DNA of 64,000 nt from Turbatrix aceti (lineage: Eukaryota; Nematoda; Chromadorea; Rhabditida; Panagrolaimidae), in NCBI GenBank assembly GCA_963969345.1, contig OZ017768.1, forward strand, positions 2,876,718 through 2,940,717, read 5' to 3'. A program made the position numbers and the translations under genes. Within the stretch, counting starts at the first letter, position 1. Each line of letters begins with the position of its first letter. The notes under the pieces were generated by a model that saw nothing but the letters and a program-made list of their open reading frames with translations, did not search any database and was not told where the DNA came from. Below are positions 54,953 to 64,000 of this stretch, piece after piece.

Positions 54953-55924
54953 ATGCCTGCTACTACCTCCAACAATGTATCTTTCTCTTCCTCTGTCGAC
55001 AGAGACGTCGAAGCGCTGAACCTCGACGCCGATTCTGATTCCGGAAAGTCCAATTCTCGTCTGGATTTTTTCGTCAACGTTGTCGTCATTGTTCTCGCGC
55101 TTCTTTCCTTCTGCGTGGTCCTATTCCTGGGCCAGCATCTTTATTTCGATCTCCACACTCCCTGCCCAGAAGCTGTTATCACTGATGTAAGCTTTCATCA
55201 TAATTTGAAAAACATTCGTTTCAAGACAATTTTTCTTTCTTGTTTTCCAAATTTGATCATTTTTAACAACCTGGAAGTAAAAAGTAACAAACCCCATTTT
55301 TTTTTCGCACTTTGTCATCAAAATTCCCGAAAAACGTGCAAGATCAAATGTTGGTTAATTCTGTTTTTGTCTCAAATTCCAACGACTTAAATCAAGTTAA
55401 TTGCTTCTATTTTGGGAATACTGCGTTAACGCCCAGCGCCATCATTTTCAGGTACACTTCGAACCCATCTCACGAATCGAGCTCGACGAAAAGGTTGGTT
55501 TTTGCACTGTTACACCATCTTCGCGCCCGCAATCCCCGCAATCAATTTTTTTAACGGCTCGCGTAATCGTAAACACGCACCCAAACCGCATCCAAACCTT
55601 CTTTTTTTTTGAAACTTTTTTTGCAGCCGTCTTGGTTACACTGCCTTAGGCGTAATATTTAGTGATGAACATGTTATGTATTATACATATTTTGCGTCAA
55701 CAAACGATGTGTGTTTTTTCCAGGGCCTCATCCTGCTGCGATCGAGCAACCCAAACAGGTGTGACGTCATCCGCGATGACAATTCCGATTTCGATTCCGA
55801 ATCCAATTCTGGAAATAAAATGCACAACAACCGAATTGTCGTGTCCTACGACGAGAGATTCACGCTTCTGGGCACCGAGGGAATGACCCTGTGTGCTGAA
55901 GTTCCTGTCTACGTTCATGAATGA
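54953..55924 (+). CDS. uncharacterised single-pass membrane protein
   Basis: Three exons: 54953-55186, 55452-55493 and 55724-55924 (158 residues). The frame is also open upstream to 54872, so the start is not certain. The N-terminus is acidic and Ser-rich (SFSSSVDRDVEALNLDADSD). One hydrophobic segment (VNVVVIVLALLSFCVVLFLG) follows, then a luminal or extracellular part with HFEPISRIELDEK and VVSYDERFTLLGTEGM. A type II orientation is likely because no signal peptide precedes the span. The stop codon is the first TGA of a (TGAA)5 run. The family is unknown. Confidence 0.6.
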
Positions 55925-56623
55925 ATGAATGAATGAATGAAGTCTACACGCCAGCGTCCATCCTTTGAAACCAAACCTATCACACCTGTCTGTACATACC
56001 TGAGCAATAAAGCACCCCTAGTCGCAACTAGATATTTACTATTATATCGTAACCTTGGTACTACCACGACAACTAAAAATGTTAGACAGTTTAGTACTTT
56101 TGAGAACGAACGCCCGATAACACCGCGGAACACATAGTTCAGAACCATCCATCTTTCTTTTTTTCGTTCCAGTTCATGCCTTCCACGATACCACCAAAAG
56201 TTTCGTTTCGTGTGTGTCAAACAAACCAAAGAAGCGCTAAACGATGGTTCTTTGGTCAAACCTAAACCTCAAAGTCTGAAGGCACCTACACTTTCTCTAG
56301 TCTTCAATAAAACAAATGTAAAAAGGTTAACAGAAACCAAAAACTATATTTTTATGTGTTTCGGTTTAACGGTGTTGACACCGGATGTAACGGGCGATCT
56401 GTGTTCCAACTGCAAAAAAATCACCTTCCTTCCATCGCCATCCGAAGCCCCCAGAAGACGCCAGCTTGTCTGTATTGCACAATGAACTATAGTTAATTAA
56501 TTAATTAATTAATAAACGGAACCAACTTAAGTTATTATGACTGCGTGTGAAACCCTGGTTTGTTCACGCGCAACCGGTTTGCCTGCCCCCCGCTGACAGT
56601 GTCATCAACGCCGCAGTTCCGCT
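55925..56623. other. intergenic region between convergent genes
   Basis: Contains 3'UTR sequence of both neighbours, including a TTAATTAATTAATTAATTAA run at 56492-56512 followed by AATAAAC. Open frames of 66-114 codons occur but match no family. Confidence 0.45.
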
Positions 56624-57311
56624 TCATCCTGCTACAGCGATGCGACCTGCCTGCATGAGATACAGGTAAGCGGGCCCAGTAGTGGCCATGCCGACGTAAA
56701 CATTGCACCAGGAAGGATCGAGGAAAGTCTGTGTCACGATATGCGTTGCTGGATCGTCGAAATCGATATTCAGAACAGCAAAGGCCCAGTTTCCCTGATT
56801 TCCGGTGTTAGCAAAAGTTGCGTACGCGAGGTTCACCGCTGTGTAGACTCTGCCGGCGCTGCGAAGTGCCGCTACGATGAAATCGTTTTCGAGCTTTGCA
56901 TTCCCGACGCACAGAGAAAAGCAGTAGTGAATCCTGGGATCCTGGTTAACGCAGGAGTTCGCTAAACGTTAACAATTTTTAAAAATTTACATATTTTAAC
57001 CCCAACTTACTCAGATTCCCATCAGCAAAGCTCGGCAACTCTACTCGCTGCAATTTAGAGGTTTCCAGTCGAGAATTCGTAATATTGATATCGTAGGCGA
57101 CTTCTATGATCTTCTCAGTCGCATTTTGAACTAAGCAAAATCCAGAAGATGCCTGATTGACGGGAACCCCGGCGGTAGCCCAGTCGGTAGCGCCTTTGGC
57201 AACCGTGGCCAGCCACGTGCCATTGGACGTGTCGCAGCCTCCGACTTGGATGGCGTGAGCGGTGCCTAACAATCCAAAAATTAGCAGCAGGTTGCTCCCT
57301 GTCATGGTCAT
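56624..57311 (-). CDS. uncharacterised secreted Cys-containing protein
   Basis: Two exons on the minus strand: 57311-57011 and 56961-56624 (212 residues). MTMTGSNLLLIFGLLGTAHA is a clear signal peptide; mature protein starts IQVGGCDTSNGTW. Six or more cysteines follow (GFCLVQNAT, NSCVNQD, HYCFSLCVGN, SWCNVYVG), with N-glycosylation sites (QNAT, INIT). The second exon is Gly/Ala-rich with INxDFDDPATHIV. The joint at CTGA/CG is in phase. The open frame extends 5' to 57386, but the signal peptide favours 57311. It is a secreted or extracellular protein of unknown function. Confidence 0.65.
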
Positions 57312-57931
57312 AGTAAATGTTATCAGTAAACATGAAAAATGCTTGTTGCAACCTCCGTAACTGTTGATAAGGAAAGCCGGAAGCACGCAGCATAACTGAA
57401 ACTGACGGTAAAGTCATGTCAGTGCTGTTGTTTGCAATTCAATGACAGGTAAAATTCAGGTATAACGTTAAGCAAAAAATTTGCAGTTTGAAATAAATTT
57501 TTTTTTCAGAGAATATCAAAAAATGTGTACATAACGTTAGTTGAAATATTTAATTTTGTAAAATGCCATCGTTTCCAAAATTGTTTTCGCCAGAAAAACA
57601 AAAACAAAAATACTATAATATTATATACATAATTCAGGAAAAACAAAGCATAATGCTCATTAAAAAACGTCCGTGATCAGATTGTATTAATCGCATTTTA
57701 CGTGTCATTGTCGCGCGTGTTTCAACCCGTTGCACAAAACTGTAAGCAGGATAATTACTCAAAGGAAATGAGAAAAATGTGTCCTTTGCGTAAAACTGAT
57801 CCCGATATCTCATACCAGACCACCGGGGCCATAAGAGGGCGGTGCATGGTTTGATCAGGAACTCTTCTTCCTTTCTGGGAGACGTACATAAATATCCCTT
57901 CGGATCCCCGAATACCTCAGAATCACGCACT
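57312..57931. promoter_or_regulatory. intergenic region and promoter of the peptide-precursor gene
   Basis: Divergent promoters. A TATA-like ACATAAATATCC lies at 57886-57897, about 35-45 bases before the peptide-precursor ATG, a plausible TATA distance if the leader is short. No coding sequence is supported. Confidence 0.45.
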
Positions 57932-58369
57932 ATGAACAAGTTCGTCGTCGCTTGCCTCCTCGCCGTCGCGGTCACCTTTGTGGTCGCCCATCCGCACCCG
58001 TCGGGCCCCCCACCGTCGGGTCCTCCGCCGTCGGGTGGACCTCCTTCTGACCGTCGCCGTCGTGATGCTCCGGAAGGCGCCCCCAGCGGACCTCCTCCGT
58101 CCGACCGCCGTCGTCGAGATGCCCCAGAAGGTGTGCCATCTGGCCCCCCACCATCTGACCGTCGTCGCCGTGATGCCCCAGAAGGTGTGCCATCTGGCCC
58201 CCCGCCGTCCGACCGCCGTCGCCGTGATGCCCCAGAAGGTGTGCCATCTGGCCCCCCACCATCTGACCGTCGTCGCCGAGATGCCCCAGAAGGCGTGCCA
58301 TCTGGCCCACCCCCATCCGATCGCCGCCGCCGTGACGCTCCCGGCCCTTCAGGCCTCCCGCCTCAGTAA
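57932..58369 (+). CDS. secreted tandem-peptide precursor with RRRR cleavage sites
   Basis: A single exon of 145 residues. MNKFVVACLLAVAVTFVVA is a strong signal peptide. The rest is PHPSGPPPSGPPPSGGPPSD, then five copies of a 14-residue peptide (DAPEGVPSGPPPSD, the first with A for V), each bounded by RRRR, then DAPGPSGLPPQ. In DNA this is a 54-base tandem repeat. Furin- or convertase-like proteases would cut at RRRR and release five nearly identical acidic Pro-rich peptides. This architecture fits neuropeptide-like or antimicrobial-peptide precursors. There is no C-terminal Gly before the RRRR, so amidation is not expected. An alternative is a structural Pro-rich or Arg-rich secreted protein. 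An AATAAA-type signal follows near 58443. Confidence 0.8.
   Translation: MNKFVVACLLAVAVTFVVAHPHPSGPPPSGPPPSGGPPSDRRRRDAPEGAPSGPPPSDRRRRDAPEGVPSGPPPSDRRRRDAPEGVPSGPPPSDRRRRDAPEGVPSGPPPSDRRRRDAPEGVPSGPPPSDRRRRDAPGPSGLPPQ
58009..58365 (+). repeat. 54-base tandem repeat encoding the precursor peptides
   Basis: Five near-identical 54-base units, flanked by partial ones, with GACCGTCGCCGTCGTGATGC-type joints. Differences between units are mostly synonymous, as expected from recent expansion with conversion or selection on the peptide. Confidence 0.85.
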
Positions 58370-59496
58370 TATTAGTTCGAGCGGCCACAAACATCGGCAG
58401 TGCTACGATAAATTAATTGAACCATGTATCCCCGAATTATCATAATAAACTAATTATTAGCAATCACTGACGTATTTATGTAACTTCGAGGATTTGTTGA
58501 AAAAGTGTACTTTTCGGTTAGATACATTCTTCCCGGTTTCCGGTCATTGCCACAAAAACAAATAAGAAAAAACGACTTTTCCGGAATGGCAAAAAAACAG
58601 GATGTAGTAAAAACCGAAAGACCAGGATGAAAGCCCCGAGGCAATGTATGCGCACGTCGGTGAAAATCAAAGCTAAAAAACGCTTTGAAAAATAAATATG
58701 ACGACGAACACAAGCGCGGCACGTACTTGGGTTGTTCGCAGAGTTGTGCGTGCTAAAATCCATGGATTTTGTCGTGCCAAAATTTTTGACCGACCAAATC
58801 CGACATTTTTGACAAAAAGATTTTTTTTTCAAAAGTGTGGGTCGTTTTACTGAATCGATTCGACATCTTTTGAGCCGCTCGACTTTCCTCGAAGACTTTT
58901 GAGTCAAGTATTGTGCGATCCGCTCTATTCGATTCGCTTGAAAACTCAAAATTCGATCGAGTTCGTGTGGTCGAAATTTCAAAAAACGGGTTACTTGTTC
59001 TTTGAAATTTGTGCCGGTCACGGTCACCTTTAGCATGAATTTTGCGTTCGTGAAATTTTGGACAACAAAACCATCTGAATCAGCCTCCGCGTACCTAATA
59101 AACTAAAAATTCATATTTTTTTCTACAAAAAAACTTTTTTTTGGTTTAAGAAAAAAACTTTTTTCTTAAATTAAAAAAAAACTTTTTTTTTGGTTTAAAA
59201 AAAACTTTTTTTTCTAAAAAAAATTCATCATTGTTGTCCCACCCCCATCCGATCCACGACCACGACCACACTGATATCAATCAATCCATCTCTCAAATGT
59301 AAACATAACAACTTTTATCAATCAAAAATCACCCCGCACTACATCAAAAAAAGACAACAAAAAATCGGACCATACTCGGTCCTGCCGCCGCCATCGGCCA
59401 TCCAAAGTGAAAACGGCAGTTAAAGCCCTGAAAGCACCGTTATCCGGAAACAGAGAGACATCTGGCAAGATTCCAAGACTCGTCATGATCACGGCA
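58370..59496. other. 1.1-kb intergenic region
   Basis: Between the peptide precursor and the LAS1 gene. A tract at 59120-59225 is made of short TTTTTTTGGTTTAAAAAAAA units, like the LAS1 intron repeats. The reverse-strand open frame at 58518-59036 has no recognisable features and is not called. Confidence 0.4.
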
Positions 59497-62247
59497 TTAA
59501 TCCATGATGAGAAAGAGCGATTCACAGGTGTCGTTTGGCATGAGACCGAGAGGTACGTTCGAAAAATCGATTGACGAGACGCAAAACTTTTCGTTAACAT
59601 TGTCGTCGTTGATGAAGGAATAAGCTGCAAGAGAAGGCACTGCTCTCAAGAAAACACCAAGAAAAGGGCTTTGAACACAAAAAAAAACACCACTCAAAGG
59701 AAAGAGCCATTCCGGGCTTTTTGTTTAACTTGGTGACGCCCTCCCCGACCCCCTTGGCTTGGCTTTCCGCGTGCCAGAAAGAGGAAGGGAGATAAAAGAA
59801 GAACAAACGACTCACATATATTTACGTTGTCCTTCATGAGGTAATCCACGTTGCTGCCCCCCTCCTTGCGTTTCTGGGGTGGCTCTTCGTCCGTGGTGCT
59901 GCCGTTTGGCTCCTTCCTCTTGGTCCCGAGGCTTTTGTCGCGTTCTTTGATTCGCAGCAGCGTGATCATCTCGTTTATCCTCTTTTCCGTGAAGATTTTT
60001 GTCGTTGTCAGAACCCTGCAAAAAAATCCCATAATCAGTGCATAAAAACCCCAACATTCGGGTACCCGACCCAAAATCCAAATTTTCGAGTAATGCAACC
60101 CGAAAACACAAAATTTTGGATAAAAGAGTAAATTTCGCAGTATTTTGCTTTTTAAAAAAACAAAATTTGTACTTTTTCATAAGTTTTTGACAAAAAATAC
60201 GTCATTTTATAAAAAGTATTTTATTTCCTTTTTTTTATTCACACACAGGCACACCGGCCTATTTTTTTGTATTTCATTTCGTCTTTTTTTTTGAGGTCAT
60301 TTTTTCAGTTTGACGGCAAAAAAAATTTTTATGTTCAAAAACTTTTTTTTTTTTTCAAAAAACCTTCATTTTTTCCGGCCAGCTAAAAAAACACAAAGAT
60401 ATTTTTTTGTTTTTTTGCGGTTTTTTCGGACATAACCCCCCCTTTTCCCCTAAAAAAAACTCACTGCTTAATCCTGTCAATCCTAAAGTCCAGCGAATTG
60501 CTCATGATTGTCCGGATAAGTCCTCGCCACTGGCTGACGGTGTACTTGAACGCCGAAGTCCGGGTGTGTTCGAGAGCCATCATCTCGAGAATGAGATCGA
60601 GAAATCCAGCAAGCTGTTTGCGTTCCCGCAAAGTCGGCTGATCGTTGTACATTGCGTACGTCAACTCCGTGGCGAGTTCCATGAGGAGGTGATTCATTGC
60701 GAAAATCGTCGTCAGTGGGCCCCAGTGCATCTGGAGCTGCGGAGGAACTTCCCAGACGTTGCCCGTTAACTCGAATACCGGCAGATTGCTTTTGGCCAAC
60801 TTCTCGTCGTCCATCATCATGATCATGTCGGCGAACATCGATGCCATCGTCTCCGCGTACCTAAAAAACAAACAATTCATATTTTTTTGGTTTTAAAAAA
60901 CTTTTTCTTTGATTTAAAAAAAAACTTTTTTCGTTTAAAAAAATTTTTAGTTCAAAAACCGTTTATTTGTTTTAAAAAATCTTTTTTAGGTTTAAAAAAA
61001 TTTTTTTTTTGGATTTAGAAAACATTTTTTTAGTTCAATATTTTTTTGTTAAAAAAAACATTGATTTGTTTTAAAAAATCTTTTTTTAGTTCAAAAACTT
61101 TTTTTTTTGGTTTCAAAAAACCTTTTTTTTTGATTACAAAAAAACATTTTTTTAGTTCAAAAAACTGTTTTTTGGTTTCAAAAACATTTTTTTGATTTAA
61201 AAAACATTTTTTGTTTTAAAAAAACATTTTTTGTTAAAAAATTTTTTTTTGGTTTTTTTTTAATTTTGACACAAAAAAAACCCACACTTGGCCCTTGGTG
61301 ACAAAATCGCTGATTTCCTTGAGAACAGGGTAATCCTTGACCATGGACGGCTTCAGCATGAGATCGCACGTCGAATACCGCCAATCGCAGAACTTTTTCA
61401 ACAACTCGAACGCCAGACGTCTCGTGTCCTTCACCTGCTGGATCTTTACCTCCCTCTCGGCGACGTACCTCGGCACTGCCCAGCAAAGAGCCTCAATCAT
61501 CGGCTTCCTCCAGTATTTGTCCTAAAGTCCGTTTCAAAAACCTATTTTCACAATCCGATCAAAAAACTCACAAAAAGCCATTTTCTGAGAATATGAAATG
61601 CGCTTCGAAAAAGCTGAACGTCCGGCATGAGATTATGGGCGGCCGCGTGGCGGATCTGGACGATCCATTCCGGGATGTCCATCTAAATGTGCGTCTTATC
61701 ACATCTGATCTGACTTTTCAAAAAAACAAAAATTAGGCACAGTTCAAAAACGCGTTTAAAAATTTCGAATATAACAAAAATCTAGTTTTTTGAATGTACC
61801 GTATTTTTTGAAACTTTATGACTATGGAAAATCGAATTATGTTTTTTAACAGTTTACGAAACTTTTTACGGATTTTTTTGTTGAGAGACAACAAAGACTA
61901 TTTTTTCCTCTCAAAAAAAGAATAAAATTGGGTAAAGTTTAAAAACTGGAATAAAAATTCAAAAACAGTACAAAAAACAACAAAAATTACGTTTTTTGGA
62001 AGTACCGTATTTTTAGTAATGTTATTACTATTTATCGTATGTTGAGTTACAATTTTCTAATTTTTTGTAGTAAGAGAACCAAAAAACTAATATTTTATTT
62101 TAAATCCACCCAGGACCTAAAATTTCGGCACGATCCAATTTTCCCCGGTCCCAAAAAAAGTACAAAAATCTCACAATGCTGCATCCCTTGGCGATGGTCG
62201 CGTTGCCGATGCGGGTCTGTCCGATCTCGTTGATGTAGTTGATCACT
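59497..62247 (-). CDS. LAS1L: LAS1-type HEPN ribonuclease, ribosome biogenesis (5' end not found)
   Basis: Six exons on the minus strand: 62247-62175, 61682-61572, 61521-61286, 60860-60465, 60015-59816 and 59624-59497 (about 381 residues, missing the start). The key block is RVINYINEIGQTRI, then MDIPEWIVQIRHAAAHNLMP and LRKWLFDKYW. This matches the LAS1 pattern P-W-V-x-x-RH-x-x-x-H and carries the HEPN catalytic RHxxxH motif. A helical region follows and the tail ends SNVPLGLMPNDTCES, like the LAS1 C-terminal PLG segment. LAS1 cuts ITS2 of pre-rRNA with the kinase Grc3/NOL9. The first listed exon needs two bases from an upstream exon; none is convincing between 62248 and 63650, so the start is unknown. 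The introns are filled with T/A repeats. Confidence 0.8.
60880..61260. repeat. AAAAAACxTTTTTT low-complexity repeat in a LAS1 intron
   Basis: About fifteen units of roughly 25 bases, each TTTTTGTTTTAAAAAAxATTTTTT-like, fill the intron between 60861 and 61285. Similar sequence occurs downstream of the gene at 59120-59225. Confidence 0.7.
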
Positions 62248-63677
62248 CTGAAATCAAAAACGAAATCAAAATCAAAATCAAAATCAATTTTTTCTCTCCC
62301 ATCATTGTTATAACCACACAACCACGTGTCCGTGTCCATGCTCACTCATTTTTTAGTCCATTTCACAAATTACTCATGTGTCAGTCATCTACTCCACCCA
62401 AATTGCCCCAAATTGGTGCGACAGGCGTCGTCGACTTTTTGTGCCCCCCTCAGTCAGTCGAGTCAACAAACAAATTCCTCCTGAATTCCTCGGCAGTGCC
62501 CTCCTTGTCAGTGGCATTTCATTCGTTCACGTTCGTTTCTCCTCATCGAGTTCGTTCGTTCCCGACGCCTGTGCCGCAAAAAAAAAGAAGAGAGCAAGGG
62601 CAATGATGAAGAGGAGACTCGCTCAGTACAGCGCTGCGGCCCCCAAGAGGGCCGGTATCCTGTCTCCTCTCCCTGTTCCCATTTCTTCCAAGCAAACAAG
62701 CGTATAAACAATATCCGGGCAGCATTTCATCATTTTCATGCCATCCAAAGCAATTTTTTCCTTCGTTGGCATCCTCCATCCCCCACCCCATCCTTCCCAG
62801 CGGTCATCTGGGCCATTATAAACTTCTTCGCGCCCCCCTCCCTCCCAGCCGGTAGAACCGCGAGCGAGAGAAAGTCAGTGCTTGCCCTGCCCGTCCGTTC
62901 GCAGCTCCTCCTCCTCCTCCTGTTCCTCGACCCACCGCCGGGTAGAAGAAAAAGAGTGAGAAGGAAAACAGCCAACGGGCAACGCAATCAAATTATTATG
63001 AAAAACTTGTCAACGACCAACCGAATACCCTCTTCCCCGGGGCTAACAACCTAACTTCTTCTCGCTCAACAACTTCTTCTTCTTCTTTAATGCCCGCCGT
63101 TGCCGTCGCCGTCGTCGCCGCTCCAAAACGTGCGCGTATGAGTAAAACAAATTCTGCTACTCACCGACAAGTTTGCTTTCCCCGACGAGAAAAAGAAAAT
63201 TCTGTTTACCACACAAAAAAATTTTTTTTTTGCCGGTTGAAATTTATTTATTTTTAGGTCTCATTTTAGGGTTTAGTACAAAAAATCCGAATTTTCGGTC
63301 ACTTTGGCACTTGCTTTTGAAAATTCAAAATTTTTTCCCTACTCGCGCACATTCAACCGGAAATTAAAAATCCCTCTCCAAGTTCGGGAGTGTAGGTGTC
63401 ATCGAGGCCCCCTTCCTTCGTTTTCCGTCGGTCAACAAAGAACAAACAAACCTCGCCCATGACTACTTTCTGACCGATGACTACTAATCTCCCTCCCCTC
63501 CCCCCAGATGGGGTGCCCTCCAGCACCCCATCTCGTCGTCTTGTCACACCGACGACAACTTGTCACAGATTGAGTCCCGCGATTGATTGTCCTCCAAAAA
63601 CCGCGTGCCAAAACAAAAAATCCCCTCCTACAAAAAAACAGTCTCGATTCAGGGAACGAACGCGTAATGCTCGAAAA
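62248..63677. other. intergenic region of uncertain content
   Basis: It should include the missing start of the LAS1 gene and the promoter of the gene at 63678. The strand asymmetry shifts here: 62350-63130 is more balanced and rich in CTTCTTCTTC, CCTCCTCCTCC and TGCCGTCGCCGTCGTCGCCG triplet tracts. Reverse-strand frames at 62508-62987 match no family. I see no supported gene. Confidence 0.4.
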
Positions 63678-64000
63678 ATGATGCCGTCGTCGTTGTCGTC
63701 GTCGCCGTCGTGTGCCGCTGTCGTAACCGTGATTGCCTTAGTTACCGGGTTATTGGTCAACCGAGGTTGGTTTTCTTTTTAAATAAATATTTCTGCGTAC
63801 AACAAAAAATATTGGCCTCACTAATCACCCCCTTAAGTATCCTCGCTCGCGTGCTTTGACTGCCGCGCCGACGACACCACGTGCAACGTCGGAGAGTGCC
63901 ACGGCATGGTGTGTGTAAAGATGGAAATTGCCAATTTGGATAACGGTAAGTGAAATAGGACAGAAATTTTCTGCGCGTGTGTTTAAAGGCAAAATAGGCG
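63678..64000 (+). CDS. Cys-rich secreted or surface protein, cut by window end
   Basis: Exon 1 runs from the ATG at 63678 to about 63765; exon 2 starts at about 63838 and ends at a GTAAGT near 63946. The gene continues beyond the window. MMPSSLSSSPSCAAVVTVIA with the following LVTGLLV is a probable signal peptide. The mature part has CFDCRADDTTCNVGECHGMV, a run of closely spaced cysteines typical of Ly6, ET-module or activin-receptor-like nematode proteins. The splice joint is in phase. The function is unknown. Confidence 0.6.

Noticed and set aside
57972..58394. 140-codon reverse frame opposite the peptide precursor
   Set aside because: Repeat shadow: a 54-base unit stays open in several frames. 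It has no signal peptide, whereas the plus strand has a good one.
58518..59036. 172-codon reverse-strand frame
   Set aside because: No domain, no signal peptide, unusual composition and no coding-like GC content; could still be real but I cannot support it.

Overview
The window is eukaryotic nuclear DNA, gene-dense, with compact multi-exon genes on both strands. A nematode is the most likely source. The evidence is short introns ending in TTTTCAG or TTTTTAG, a LIM-6/LMX1-type homeobox gene, a regulatory light chain very close to nematode MLC-4, small Cys-rich ET-module/Ly6-like membrane proteins, and same-strand gene pairs with splice-acceptor-like sequence just before the downstream ATG. Exons are GC-rich and introns are extremely T-rich on the sense strand, so base composition alone shows the transcribed strand. 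Species and genus are not resolved. All gene models were built by hand: exon joints were placed at GT/AG sites where phases agree and, except for the two incomplete models (LAS1 and the last gene), every multi-exon model has a total coding length divisible by three.

Layout. 0.5-3.0 kb (+): an Mps1/TTK spindle-checkpoint kinase. 3.5-5.5 kb (-): ALG14 and an unrecognised gene directly upstream of it. 6.4-10.7 kb (+): an LMX1-type LIM-homeodomain gene with one 2.8-kb intron. 11.3-12.6 kb (+): a protein tyrosine phosphatase. 12.7-15.3 kb (+): two related Cys-rich single-pass membrane proteins separated by a long palindrome. 15.6-23.6 kb (+): a 12-exon ClC chloride channel/transporter whose gating glutamate is leucine and whose third intron holds a 2.8-kb nested palindromic element. 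24.3-26.8 kb (+): two Lys-rich short-anchor proteins with a shared 5' leader. 27.7-30.7 kb (-): a hAT-transposase-derived gene.

31.0-34.4 kb (+): COG6 of the Golgi COG tether. 34.6-41.0 kb (-): NEMF/Tae2 and an uncharacterised gene upstream of it. 41.3-42.5 kb (+): a HAD phosphatase of the PDXP/phosphoglycolate phosphatase type. 42.6-47.8 kb (-): a SETDB1/MET-2 type H3K9 methyltransferase. 48.7-49.2 kb (+): non-muscle myosin regulatory light chain. 49.4-50.3 kb (-): another Lys-rich protein. 50.5-51.4 kb (+): an unknown gene meeting tail to tail with a fatty acid hydroxylase (51.4-53.1 kb, -). 55.0-55.9 kb (+): unknown single-pass protein. 56.6-57.3 kb (-): unknown secreted protein. 57.9-58.4 kb (+): a secreted precursor of tandem RRRR-bounded peptides. 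59.5-62.2 kb (-): LAS1-type HEPN ribonuclease, 5' end unresolved. 63.7 kb to the end (+): a Cys-rich secreted or membrane protein cut by the window edge.

Most genes are housekeeping (glycosylation, Golgi tethering, ribosome quality control, ribosome biogenesis, heterochromatin) and do not form a single pathway. The most unusual points are the ClC gate substitution, the two palindromic elements, the tandem-peptide precursor, an Mps1 kinase in a nematode-like genome, and the hAT-derived gene near a hAT-like terminus.
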